From Actinomycetospora endophytica (lineage in GTDB: Bacteria > Actinomycetota > Actinomycetes > Mycobacteriales > Pseudonocardiaceae), in contig NZ_JAJNDB010000002.1 of assembly GCF_021026375.1 (NCBI RefSeq), positions 620,001-684,000 of the forward strand: DNA of 64,000 bases, read 5' to 3'. The position numbers were made by a program, and so were the translations under genes. This document shows positions 56,974 through 64,000 of this stretch, one piece after another (the first letter of the stretch is position 1; each line of letters opens with the position of its first letter). Under the pieces are notes generated by a model. The model saw only the letters and a list, made by a program, of their open reading frames with translations. It made no database searches and was not told the DNA's origin.

Positions 56974-58479
56974 GTGGCCGAGATCCTGCAGCACTGGGCG
57001 GGCGGGAAGCCGCTGGCGAGCAGCGGGGACCGGACCGGCGACGTGACCGACCCGGCGACGGGCGCCGTCACGAAGCAGGTCGCGTTCGCCTCGCCCGACG
57101 ACGTCGAGCGCACGGTCGCCGCCGCGCGGGACGCCTTCCCGGGCTGGCGCGACACCTCGTTGAGCCGCCGCACCCAGATCGTCTTCCGGTTCCGCGAGCT
57201 GCTGAACGCCCGGGCGGGTGAGCTCGCCGCGATCATCACCGCCGAGCACGGCAAGGTCCTCGCCGACGCGGCGGGCGAGGTCGCCCGCGGTCAGGAGGTC
57301 GTCGAGTTCGCCTGCGGCATGCCGCACCTGCTCAAGGGGTCGGCGAGCGCGAACGCCTCGAGCGGCGTCGACGTCCACTCGATCCGTCAGCCGCTCGGCG
57401 TCGTCGGGATCATCTCGCCGTTCAACTTCCCGGCCATGGTGCCGATGTGGTTCTTCCCGATCGCCATCGCCGCCGGCAACACCGTCGTGCTCAAGCCGAG
57501 CGAGAAGGTGCCGAGCGCCGCGCAGTGGATGGCCGAGCTGTGGGCCGAGGCGGGCCTGCCCGACGGCGTCTTCAACGTGCTGCACGGCGACAAGGTCGCG
57601 GTCGACGGGCTGCTGACCCACCCCGACGTGAAGAGCCTGAGCTTCGTCGGGTCGACCCCGATCGCCCGCTACGTCTACGAGACCGGCACGGCGGCGGGCA
57701 AGCGCGTCCAGGCCCTCGGCGGGGCCAAGAACCACATGGTCGTCCTGCCCGACGCCGACCTCGACCTCGCCGCCGACCAGGCCGTCAACGCCGGCTTCGG
57801 CTCGGCGGGGGAGCGCTGCATGGCGATCTCCGCCGTCGTCGCCGTCGGCCGGGCGGGTGACGCCCTCGTGGAGCGGATCGCCCAGCGGACGACGGGGCTG
57901 CGCACCGGCGACGGCCGGCGGGGCGCGGACATGGGGCCGCTGGTGACGGCCGCCGCGCGCGACCGGGTCGGCGGCTACGTGGACGCCGGCGAGGCGGCGG
58001 GCGCGAGCCTCGTCGTCGACGGCCGGGGGATCGTTCCCGACGCCGAGGGTGAGGGCTTCTTCGTCGGCCCGACGCTGTTCGACCACGTCACCACCGACAT
58101 GTCGATCTACACCGACGAGATCTTCGGACCGGTGCTGTCGGTGCTGCGCGTCGAGACCTACGACGAGGCCGTCGCGATGATCAACGCCAACCCGTACGGC
58201 AACGGCACCGCGCTGTTCACCAACGACGGCGGCGCGGCTCGGCGCTTCCAGCAGGAGGTGGAGGTCGGGATGATCGGGATCAACGTGCCGATCCCGGTGC
58301 CGATGGCCTACTACTCCTTCGGCGGGTGGAAGAGCTCGCTGTTCGGCGACACCCACGCCCACGGCACCGAGGGCGTGCACTTCTTCACCCGCGGCAAGGT
58401 CGTCACCTCCCGGTGGCCCGACCCGGCGTCGCCCGAGCACGGCGGCGGGGTGGACCTCGGTTTTCCGACCAGTGGTTGA
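56974..58479 (+). CDS. mmsA: CoA-acylating methylmalonate-semialdehyde dehydrogenase
   Basis: The 501-residue aldehyde dehydrogenase has the catalytic Cys282 in GSAGERCMAISA. Other MmsA features are the QPLGVVGIISPFNFPAMVPMW block and NPYGNGTALFTNDG. It converts methylmalonate or malonate semialdehyde to propionyl- or acetyl-CoA in valine, inositol or beta-alanine breakdown. GTG 56974 starts the usual N-terminus. No other pathway gene is in the window. Confidence 0.93.
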   Translation: MAEILQHWAGGKPLASSGDRTGDVTDPATGAVTKQVAFASPDDVERTVAAARDAFPGWRDTSLSRRTQIVFRFRELLNARAGELAAIITAEHGKVLADAAGEVARGQEVVEFACGMPHLLKGSASANASSGVDVHSIRQPLGVVGIISPFNFPAMVPMWFFPIAIAAGNTVVLKPSEKVPSAAQWMAELWAEAGLPDGVFNVLHGDKVAVDGLLTHPDVKSLSFVGSTPIARYVYETGTAAGKRVQALGGAKNHMVVLPDADLDLAADQAVNAGFGSAGERCMAISAVVAVGRAGDALVERIAQRTTGLRTGDGRRGADMGPLVTAAARDRVGGYVDAGEAAGASLVVDGRGIVPDAEGEGFFVGPTLFDHVTTDMSIYTDEIFGPVLSVLRVETYDEAVAMINANPYGNGTALFTNDGGAARRFQQEVEVGMIGINVPIPVPMAYYSFGGWKSSLFGDTHAHGTEGVHFFTRGKVVTSRWPDPASPEHGGGVDLGFPTSG

Positions 58480-58569
58480 TCCGGGTTCGGTTTACCGCAG
58501 TGTGACAGGCGGGTAACTGGCAGTGGCGTGGAGCACGGCTGCTCCAGCGGACTCCGCCGGGAGGTCGCG

Positions 58570-59325
58570 ATGTGGTGGAACTCCGTGGTGGGGCTGGGCC
58601 TCGAGCAGGCCGGCCGCGCGACCATCGGGCTGTCCGGTCTGCGACACCGCTCCGTCGGGACGCAGGAGGCCGTCGACCACCCCGGCGAGGGCCCGGTCGT
58701 CCTGCTCGGCGGGCTCGGGGAGACCCGGCCCTGTCTGGAGCCGATGACCCTCTGGCTCACCCGCCTCGGGTACGACGTCACGCCGTACACGATCGCCGCG
58801 GGGATGGGCTGCTCCCAGCGCACCGTCACCTCGCTCACGCGCCGGGTCCGCGAGCTCGCCGACCAGGCCGGGCAACCGGTCCGGCTCGTCGGGCACAGTC
58901 GCGGCGGCCAGTTCGGGCGGGCGGTCGGGGTCGAGGCGCCGGAGGCGGTGTCCCACCTGGTGACCATCGGGACGCCGTTCGACCTCTGGGGTCTCTCGCC
59001 GCTCATGACCTTCACGGCGTGGGCGCTCGGTGCGGCCGGGACGGTGGGCGTCCCGGGACTCTTCGGGCTGAACTGCCTTGTCGGGCACTGCTGCGCGGGG
59101 TTCCGGGACGCGCTGCGCGCCCCGTGGCCCGAGGACCTGCCGTTCACCAGCATCTACAGCCGCTCCGACGGTGCGGTGCCCTGGCGGTCCAGCCACGACC
59201 CCTACGCCCAGAACGTCGAGGTGTCCCACGGGCACGTCGCCCAGCTGACCTCGGCCGCCACCCAGCGCGCGGTCGGGGCGGCGCTCGCCCGGGCCCCGCA
59301 CGAGCGCCTCGACGTCGCGGCCTGA
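58570..59325 (+). CDS. Esterase/lipase-like alpha/beta hydrolase, first tandem copy
   Basis: The 251-residue protein has the nucleophile S110 in GHSRGG, an Asp in YSRSDGAVPW and His in SHGHVAQL, with an LGGLGETRP oxyanion region. ATG 58570 begins MWWNS, as in the next gene. Both copies have the same length and align throughout; the second starts 100 bp after this one ends. The family resembles PGAP1/LipA-type lipases. No signal peptide is seen. Confidence 0.85.
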   Translation: MWWNSVVGLGLEQAGRATIGLSGLRHRSVGTQEAVDHPGEGPVVLLGGLGETRPCLEPMTLWLTRLGYDVTPYTIAAGMGCSQRTVTSLTRRVRELADQAGQPVRLVGHSRGGQFGRAVGVEAPEAVSHLVTIGTPFDLWGLSPLMTFTAWALGAAGTVGVPGLFGLNCLVGHCCAGFRDALRAPWPEDLPFTSIYSRSDGAVPWRSSHDPYAQNVEVSHGHVAQLTSAATQRAVGAALARAPHERLDVAA

Positions 59326-59425
59326 ACGCCGGCCGCCCTGGTCGACACGGTTGACCGACAGGTAGCTTGATCGGCACCCGCGGCAGGGTGGCCGCGCCGC
59401 CGTCTCCGGCCGGAGAGGGGTCACG

Positions 59426-60181
59426 ATGTGGTGGAACTCCCTGATGGGGCTGGGCCTGGAGCACGTGGGCCGGGCGACGATCGGCGTCACCGGGCTGCGG
59501 CATCGCTCGGTGGGCCGCGGCGAGGCGATCGAGCACCCCGGGAGCGGCCCGGCGGTCCTCGTCGGCGGGTTCGGTGAGACGCGGCCCTGCCTCGACCCGA
59601 TGGCGCAGTGGCTGACCCGCCTCGGCTACGACGTCGTCCCTTACACCCTGGGTGCGGGGATGGGCTGCTCGCAGCGCACCGCCGAGTCGCTGGTCCGACG
59701 GGTCCGCACGCTGGCCGACCGGACCGGGGAGCCGGTCCGCCTGCTCGGCCACAGCCGCGGCGGACAGCTCGCCCGCGGGGTCGCCGCGCTGGCGCCGGAC
59801 GCCGTCTCGCACCTGGTGACGATCGGGACCCCGTCCAGCATGGCCGGCCCCTCGCTGCCGATGGCCGCGGTGCTCTGGGGGTTCGCCGCCGCCGGCTCGC
59901 TCGGCGTCCCCCGGCTCTACGGGCTGGGCTGTCTCGCCGGGAGCTGCTGCGCGGAGTACCGCGCCGCCGTCACCGCCCCGTGGTCGCCCGACCTGTCGTT
60001 CACGAGCATCTACAGCCGCGCCGACGCCGCGGTGTCGTGGCGGGCCTGCCGGATCGCGGGGGCGCGCAACGTCGAGGTCCCGAGCGGCCACGTCGCCCAG
60101 CTCACGGCCGCGAGCGTGCAGCGCGCCGTGGCCGAGGCGTTCGCCCTGCCGGCCGGTGCCGCGGCGGTCGTCGCCGCCTGA
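59426..60181 (+). CDS. Esterase/lipase-like alpha/beta hydrolase, second tandem copy
   Basis: This 251-residue paralogue of the preceding gene has S110 in GHSRGG, Asp in YSRADAAVSW and His in SGHVAQL. Conserved blocks include GLRHRSVG, AGMGCSQRT and SHLVTIGTP. The pair arose by tandem duplication and has diverged mainly in the lid region (about 140-190), so the substrates may differ. Confidence 0.85.
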   Translation: MWWNSLMGLGLEHVGRATIGVTGLRHRSVGRGEAIEHPGSGPAVLVGGFGETRPCLDPMAQWLTRLGYDVVPYTLGAGMGCSQRTAESLVRRVRTLADRTGEPVRLLGHSRGGQLARGVAALAPDAVSHLVTIGTPSSMAGPSLPMAAVLWGFAAAGSLGVPRLYGLGCLAGSCCAEYRAAVTAPWSPDLSFTSIYSRADAAVSWRACRIAGARNVEVPSGHVAQLTAASVQRAVAEAFALPAGAAAVVAA

Positions 60182-60290
60182 TCACGGAGGGCTCGCCCGC
60201 TTCGTCCGGTTCGTCGGGTCCGGTCACGAGGGTGTGACGCGCGGTTCTGGGACCTGTCACGGAGCGCGCTCATCGTGGTCGGCGCCTCAC

Positions 60291-60308
60291 CCCGGATCTC
60301 GATCCGGG
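60291..60308. promoter_or_regulatory. Palindrome upstream of the NCS2 permease
   Basis: CCCGGATC-TC-GATCCGGG is a perfect 8-base inverted repeat, 25 bp before the permease start. It is a candidate operator for a dimeric regulator or a small leader hairpin. Confidence 0.4.
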
Positions 60309-60333
60309 ACGCGCCGAGCCGCTGGAGCACACC

Positions 60334-61842
60334 GTGACGTCATCCGCGCCCGCGCGGGACGCCGTCCACCCCGTGGACGAGGTCCTGCCGCTGCCACGCC
60401 TGCTGGTCCTGGGCCTGCAGCACCTGTTCATCATGTACGCCGGGGCCATCGCGGTCCCGCTGATCGTCGGCCCGGCGGTGGGTCTCGACGAGTCCGACAT
60501 CGCGATCCTGGTCAGCGCCGACCTGCTCGTGTGCGGGATCGCGTCGATCATCCAGTCGGCGGGCATCGGGCGGATCCTGGGTGTCCGGCTGCCCGTCGTC
60601 GCCGGCGCGACGTTCACCGTGCTCAACCCGATGATCATCATTGCGACGTCCTACGGCGGCCGCGACGGGCTGCCGTACGTCTACGGCGCCATGATCGTCG
60701 CCGGCATCTTCGGGCTGGTCATCGCGAAGCCGTTCTCGATGATCATCCGCTTCTTCCCGCCGCTGGTCACCGGCACGGTCATCGCGATGATCGGGCTCTC
60801 GCTCATCGGCGCCAACATCGGGCTCATCGCGGGCGACAAGACCTCGACCTTCACCGCGAAGATCCCCGAGCTGGACGCCGCGGGCCGGCCCTTCCTGGAC
60901 TCCGACGGCAAGGTCGCCGAGATGATCAACCCGGACTCCGGGCAGGTCTCGCACATCGTCCTGGCCGCGGTCGTCGTCGTGCTGATCGTGGCGTTCGCCC
61001 GCTTCCTGCGCGGCTTCCTCGGGCAGACCTCGGTGCTGCTCGCGATCGTCATCGGCACGATCATCGCGATCCCGATGGGCCTCGTGGACTTCTCGGCGGT
61101 CGGCTCGAGCGGGTGGTTCGGTATCGCCCAGCCGTTCCACTTCGGCCCGCCCAAGTTCGCCGCCGCCGCGATCATCTCGATGTGCATCGTCATGCTGGTG
61201 ACCTACGTGGAGTCGACCGCGGACATGCTCGCCGTCGGTGAGCTGACCGGCCGCGACCTGAGCCCGAACGACCTCGCCCGGGGCCTCGCCGTCGACGGTC
61301 TCTCGGCGTTCCTCGCCGGGTTCATGAACTCGTTCCCGGACACCGCCTACGCCGAGAACGTCGGCCTGGTGAGCATGACCAACATCAAGAGCCGCTGGGT
61401 GGTGACGGTCTGCGGCGTCGGCCTGGTGATCCTGGGCCTGGTCCCGAAGGTCGGCGCGATCGTCGCGGCGCTGCCCGGCCCGGTGGTCGGCGGCGCGGCG
61501 ACGGTGATGTTCGCGATGGTCACCGCGGTCGGCATCCGGACGCTGCACAAGGTCAGCTTCGGCGGGCCGAACAACCACAACCTGCTGATCATCGCGGTGT
61601 CGTTCTCGATCGGGCTGATCCCGACGATCCAGCCGGACTTCTATCAGCACTTCTCGTCCGACTTCCAGGTCATCTTCGGCTCCTCGATCACGTCCACGGT
61701 CATCGTCGTGTTCGTGCTCAACCTGATCTTCAACCACTGGTTGCCGAACTTCCCGCGCAAGGCGGGCGCCGTGGAGGCCGCCGTCGAGGCGGGAGCGGTG
61801 AGCCCGGAGCAGGAGGGGGTCATCCAGCGCACCGAGGCGTGA
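60334..61842 (+). CDS. Nucleobase:cation symporter-2 (uracil/xanthine permease family)
   Basis: The 502-residue protein has 14 hydrophobic segments. Family motifs are LGLQHLFIMYAGAIAVPLIVG at the N-terminus, the segment around TYVESTADMLAVGELTGR with the transport Glu, and NSFPDTAYAENVGLV. Members import uracil, xanthine or urate with protons. The substrate is not clear from the motifs. The gene stands alone. Confidence 0.92.
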   Translation: MTSSAPARDAVHPVDEVLPLPRLLVLGLQHLFIMYAGAIAVPLIVGPAVGLDESDIAILVSADLLVCGIASIIQSAGIGRILGVRLPVVAGATFTVLNPMIIIATSYGGRDGLPYVYGAMIVAGIFGLVIAKPFSMIIRFFPPLVTGTVIAMIGLSLIGANIGLIAGDKTSTFTAKIPELDAAGRPFLDSDGKVAEMINPDSGQVSHIVLAAVVVVLIVAFARFLRGFLGQTSVLLAIVIGTIIAIPMGLVDFSAVGSSGWFGIAQPFHFGPPKFAAAAIISMCIVMLVTYVESTADMLAVGELTGRDLSPNDLARGLAVDGLSAFLAGFMNSFPDTAYAENVGLVSMTNIKSRWVVTVCGVGLVILGLVPKVGAIVAALPGPVVGGAATVMFAMVTAVGIRTLHKVSFGGPNNHNLLIIAVSFSIGLIPTIQPDFYQHFSSDFQVIFGSSITSTVIVVFVLNLIFNHWLPNFPRKAGAVEAAVEAGAVSPEQEGVIQRTEA

Positions 61843-61867
61843 GCCGCCCGCCCCGCCCCCTCACGGG

Positions 61868-63871
61868 TCAGCCGGCGACGGGCGGGGCGCCGCCGAGGTG
61901 GCGCGCGAAGAAGTCCAGGAGGATCTCCGCGCGGGCCACCCGGTGGCGCGGGGAACCGGCGCGGGAGAGCTCGTGGCCCTCGTCGGGGAAGCGCCAGTAC
62001 TCGACGTCGCGGCCGAGCAGGCGCAGCGCGAGGTAGAGCTGGTCGGCCTGCTCGGGCGGGCAGCGCAGGTCGTCGTCGGAGTGCAGCAGCAGCATCGGGA
62101 TGTCGATGTCGGCGGCATAGGTCACCGGGGAGAGCCGGGTGTAGAGCTCGGGCCGGTCGAGGTGGGTGAGCCCGCCGAACTCGTAGCGGAAGAAGCCCGC
62201 GGCGTCGGACCCGCCCCACTCCAGGGAGAGCAGGTTGTTCGCGGCCCGCTCGCTGCAGGCCGCCGCGAAGCGGTCGGAGTGCGCCGCCAGCCACGTCGTC
62301 ATGAACCCGCCGTAGGAGCCGCCGAGCAGGCCGACGTGCGCCGGGTCCAGCGCGGGGTCGTGGGCCAGGGCGGCGTCGAGCGCGGCGACGACGTCGTCGG
62401 CGTCGACCCCGCCCCAGCCCGTCCCGGGGGCCTCCGGTGCCTCCGCCGGGCGGATGGACCGCAGGAACGCCTCGGTGTCGCCGGTCGAGCCGTGCGGGTT
62501 GCACCAGACGACGGCGTACCCCGCGCCGGTCCACAGCGCGAACTCGTCGAACCACGCCGTCGGGTACTGCGTCATCGGCCCGCCGTGGACCGAGACCAGC
62601 ACGGGCACGCGGTCGCCGGCGCCCACCCGCGGGCGCAGCAGCCACACGTCGATCTCGCCGCCGCCGGGCGAGGGGACCCGGAGGTGCTCCGGCACGGCGC
62701 CGGGCACGTCGCGGTGGAAGGCGGCGGACAGCGAGGTCAGCCGGGTCTCGACGCCGCCGCGCACCGCGGAGAGCTCGGGGCGCTCGGTCGGGGACGTCGA
62801 GACGGCCGCGAGCGTTCCGGCGGCCTCGTCGTATTCGACGACCGCGCGGGTCCCGCCAAGGACCGGCCCCGGCACCGAGGAGCCGTCCGTGCGCACCCGG
62901 CACAGCGGCTGGGTGCCGTGGTCCTCGACCGCGAAGAGGAGCTCGTCGTCGCCGCGCCAGATCGGGGCGCGCAGCCCGATCATGGGCGCGGCCTGTCGGT
63001 CGAGGCCGTCGGTGAGCACCGTCGGGTCGCCACCCGCCGTCGGGACCGTGGCGACGCGGCCGAACGACGGCGCCACCGTCGTCTCCTCGGCCAGCACCGC
63101 GATGCGGGAGCCGTCGGGGGAGAACGACGGGTGCGTCAGTGAGGTCGTCAGCTCCCCGGTGAGCGGGCGCAGCTCGCCGGCGTGCTCCCCGTCGACGTCG
63201 ACGAGGTGCAGGGCCTCGACCATCCTCAGGTCGGCGTCGGGGAGATCCCGCACCGTCGACACCGCGAGTGTCCGGCCGTCCGGCGACCAGGCGGGTGCGC
63301 CGAGGTCGTACCGGTGCGCGACCAGCAGGCGCGGCGGGGCGGGGGTGTCGGTGGCGACGACGAACAGCGCCTGCGGCCGGTCGACGATCCAGCCCTCGCC
63401 GTCGAGCTTGGGAAAGAGGCGGTCGATGCGCCGGGGCGGCTTCCAGCCGGTCGGCTCGGCCGGTGCGGTGAACGGCGCGGCCCCGGGCCGCGGTTCGCGC
63501 GAGACGAACGCCAGGGACGCGCCGTCGGGCGACCAGGCGAGCCCGGCCAGGGGCTCGGGCCGGTCGACCAGGGACACCGGCTCGCCCGGCTCCCCGACCG
63601 GCATGACGAGGAGCTGGTGGCGGCCCTCCGCGGAGCGGGTGAAGGCCAGCCGGGAACCGTCGGGGGACCAGGTCGGGTTCCCGTCCGTGGCCTCACCCGC
63701 GGTGAGCGGCCGCGCGGCCGACGAGCCGTCGGCCGGGGCGAGCCAGACGGCGCTGCGGTAGCGGTCGGCCTCCAGGTCCACACGGGTCACGACGACGGCG
63801 ATGCGCGTCCCGTCGGGGGAGACCCTCGGCGTGCTCGGCGTGACGAGGCGTCCGATGTCGGCGGGCTGCAC
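61868..63871 (-). CDS. S9 family prolyl oligopeptidase (acylaminoacyl-peptidase-like)
   Basis: The 667-residue protein has WD40/TolB-like propeller repeats (SPDGTRIAV, SPDGSRLAFTRS, SPDGRTLAVS) and a C-terminal peptidase domain. The triad is Ser in GGSYGGFMT, Asp in HSDDDLRCP and His in DEGHELS. It resembles acylaminoacyl-peptidase/S9C enzymes that trim small peptides. The GTG at 63871 gives the standard N-terminus; the reading upstream of it is in the divergent promoter region. Confidence 0.9.
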   Translation of the reverse strand: MQPADIGRLVTPSTPRVSPDGTRIAVVVTRVDLEADRYRSAVWLAPADGSSAARPLTAGEATDGNPTWSPDGSRLAFTRSAEGRHQLLVMPVGEPGEPVSLVDRPEPLAGLAWSPDGASLAFVSREPRPGAAPFTAPAEPTGWKPPRRIDRLFPKLDGEGWIVDRPQALFVVATDTPAPPRLLVAHRYDLGAPAWSPDGRTLAVSTVRDLPDADLRMVEALHLVDVDGEHAGELRPLTGELTTSLTHPSFSPDGSRIAVLAEETTVAPSFGRVATVPTAGGDPTVLTDGLDRQAAPMIGLRAPIWRGDDELLFAVEDHGTQPLCRVRTDGSSVPGPVLGGTRAVVEYDEAAGTLAAVSTSPTERPELSAVRGGVETRLTSLSAAFHRDVPGAVPEHLRVPSPGGGEIDVWLLRPRVGAGDRVPVLVSVHGGPMTQYPTAWFDEFALWTGAGYAVVWCNPHGSTGDTEAFLRSIRPAEAPEAPGTGWGGVDADDVVAALDAALAHDPALDPAHVGLLGGSYGGFMTTWLAAHSDRFAAACSERAANNLLSLEWGGSDAAGFFRYEFGGLTHLDRPELYTRLSPVTYAADIDIPMLLLHSDDDLRCPPEQADQLYLALRLLGRDVEYWRFPDEGHELSRAGSPRHRVARAEILLDFFARHLGGAPPVAG

Positions 63872-63965
63872 GGCCCGCGACGCTAGCGGTCCGGTCCGCG
63901 GCGCCGCCGGGGGATTCCGACGGTGGTCTTCCGTCGCGGCGCCCGGCGGGGTGAGGATCGCGGCC

Positions 63966-64000
63966 GTGGACGCGACGAGCACGCTGGACGAGGACGACCG
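63966..64000 (+). CDS. Possible start of a divergent gene, cut by the window end
   Basis: A GTG at 63966 follows GGTGAGG and opens a frame with strong GC3 (VDATSTLDEDD). Only 11 codons are visible, so this is tentative. Confidence 0.3.
   Translation, partial: MDATSTLDEDD

Overview
The window is very GC-rich (about 70% or more by eye), uses GTG starts heavily, and couples genes with GTGA/ATGA overlaps. Its gene content is actinobacterial: DUF2017, DUF3618, DUF3817, DUF3558, the CysO/Mec/CysM cysteine system and a class F sortase. The block clpS-DUF2017-mec-cysO-cysM-rhomboid-MBL-rph-rdgB follows the order of Mycobacterium tuberculosis Rv1331-Rv1341. I infer a member of the Pseudonocardiales (Pseudonocardia/Actinomycetospora-like); the genus cannot be settled from the sequence alone.

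Layout. 1-7133 (+): end of an FeS-type photolyase/cryptochrome, membrane-anchored DsbA-like protein, tRNA-Ala(GGC), ctaD, serB, a PTH2-type peptidyl-tRNA hydrolase and an ATP-grasp enzyme. 7159-12471: FeS helicase (DinG/XPD-like), a small frameshifted gene, a membrane protein and the pncB-pncA NAD-salvage operon (-). 12559-18915 (+): ClpS, CysO-dependent cysteine synthesis, rhomboid protease, cyclic-nucleotide-phosphodiesterase-like MBL protein, RNase PH, RdgB and a methyltransferase. 18912-23444: epoxide-hydrolase-like protein, a frameshifted HNH endonuclease next to an atypical tRNA with a UAG anticodon, peroxiredoxin, acyl-CoA ligase and thioesterase. 23685-29832: accessory island with a helical protein, a DUF3558-type lipoprotein, a 1454-residue WXG-RHS polymorphic toxin, and two small genes of which the first is the probable immunity gene. 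The toxin tip and immunity genes are visibly lower in GC than the rest. 29833-32779: palindromic repeats and a (CCCCGG)9 tract, then a polyamine operon (ornithine decarboxylase and a SpeD-SpeE fusion). 32905-41762: low-complexity surface protein, PPOX flavoprotein, GT39-like mannosyltransferase, LLM oxidoreductase, glutamine amidotransferase, HIT protein, trpS and DUF3817. 41838-49781: LysR regulator with a divergent esterase, an S9 peptidase and a 1308-residue membrane-anchored cutinase/polysaccharide-lyase/GH12 protein. 49926-64000: acetolactate synthase, PPOX, DUF2795, MFS carrier, a sortase F operon, an HTTM pair, methylmalonate-semialdehyde dehydrogenase, tandem lipases, an NCS2 permease and a second S9 peptidase.

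How the genes work together. The cysO-mec-cysM block makes cysteine on a ubiquitin-like carrier. In this genome CysO ends in GG-Arg instead of a free diglycine, and the JAMM motif of the adjacent Mec protease carries an insertion of about 11 residues. The WXG-RHS gene with its overlapping downstream gene is a typical toxin-immunity arrangement. The cutinase-lyase-GH12 protein would join three plant-polymer-degrading activities on one membrane-tethered chain. Dispersed palindromic repeats sit directly after stop codons and may act as terminators.
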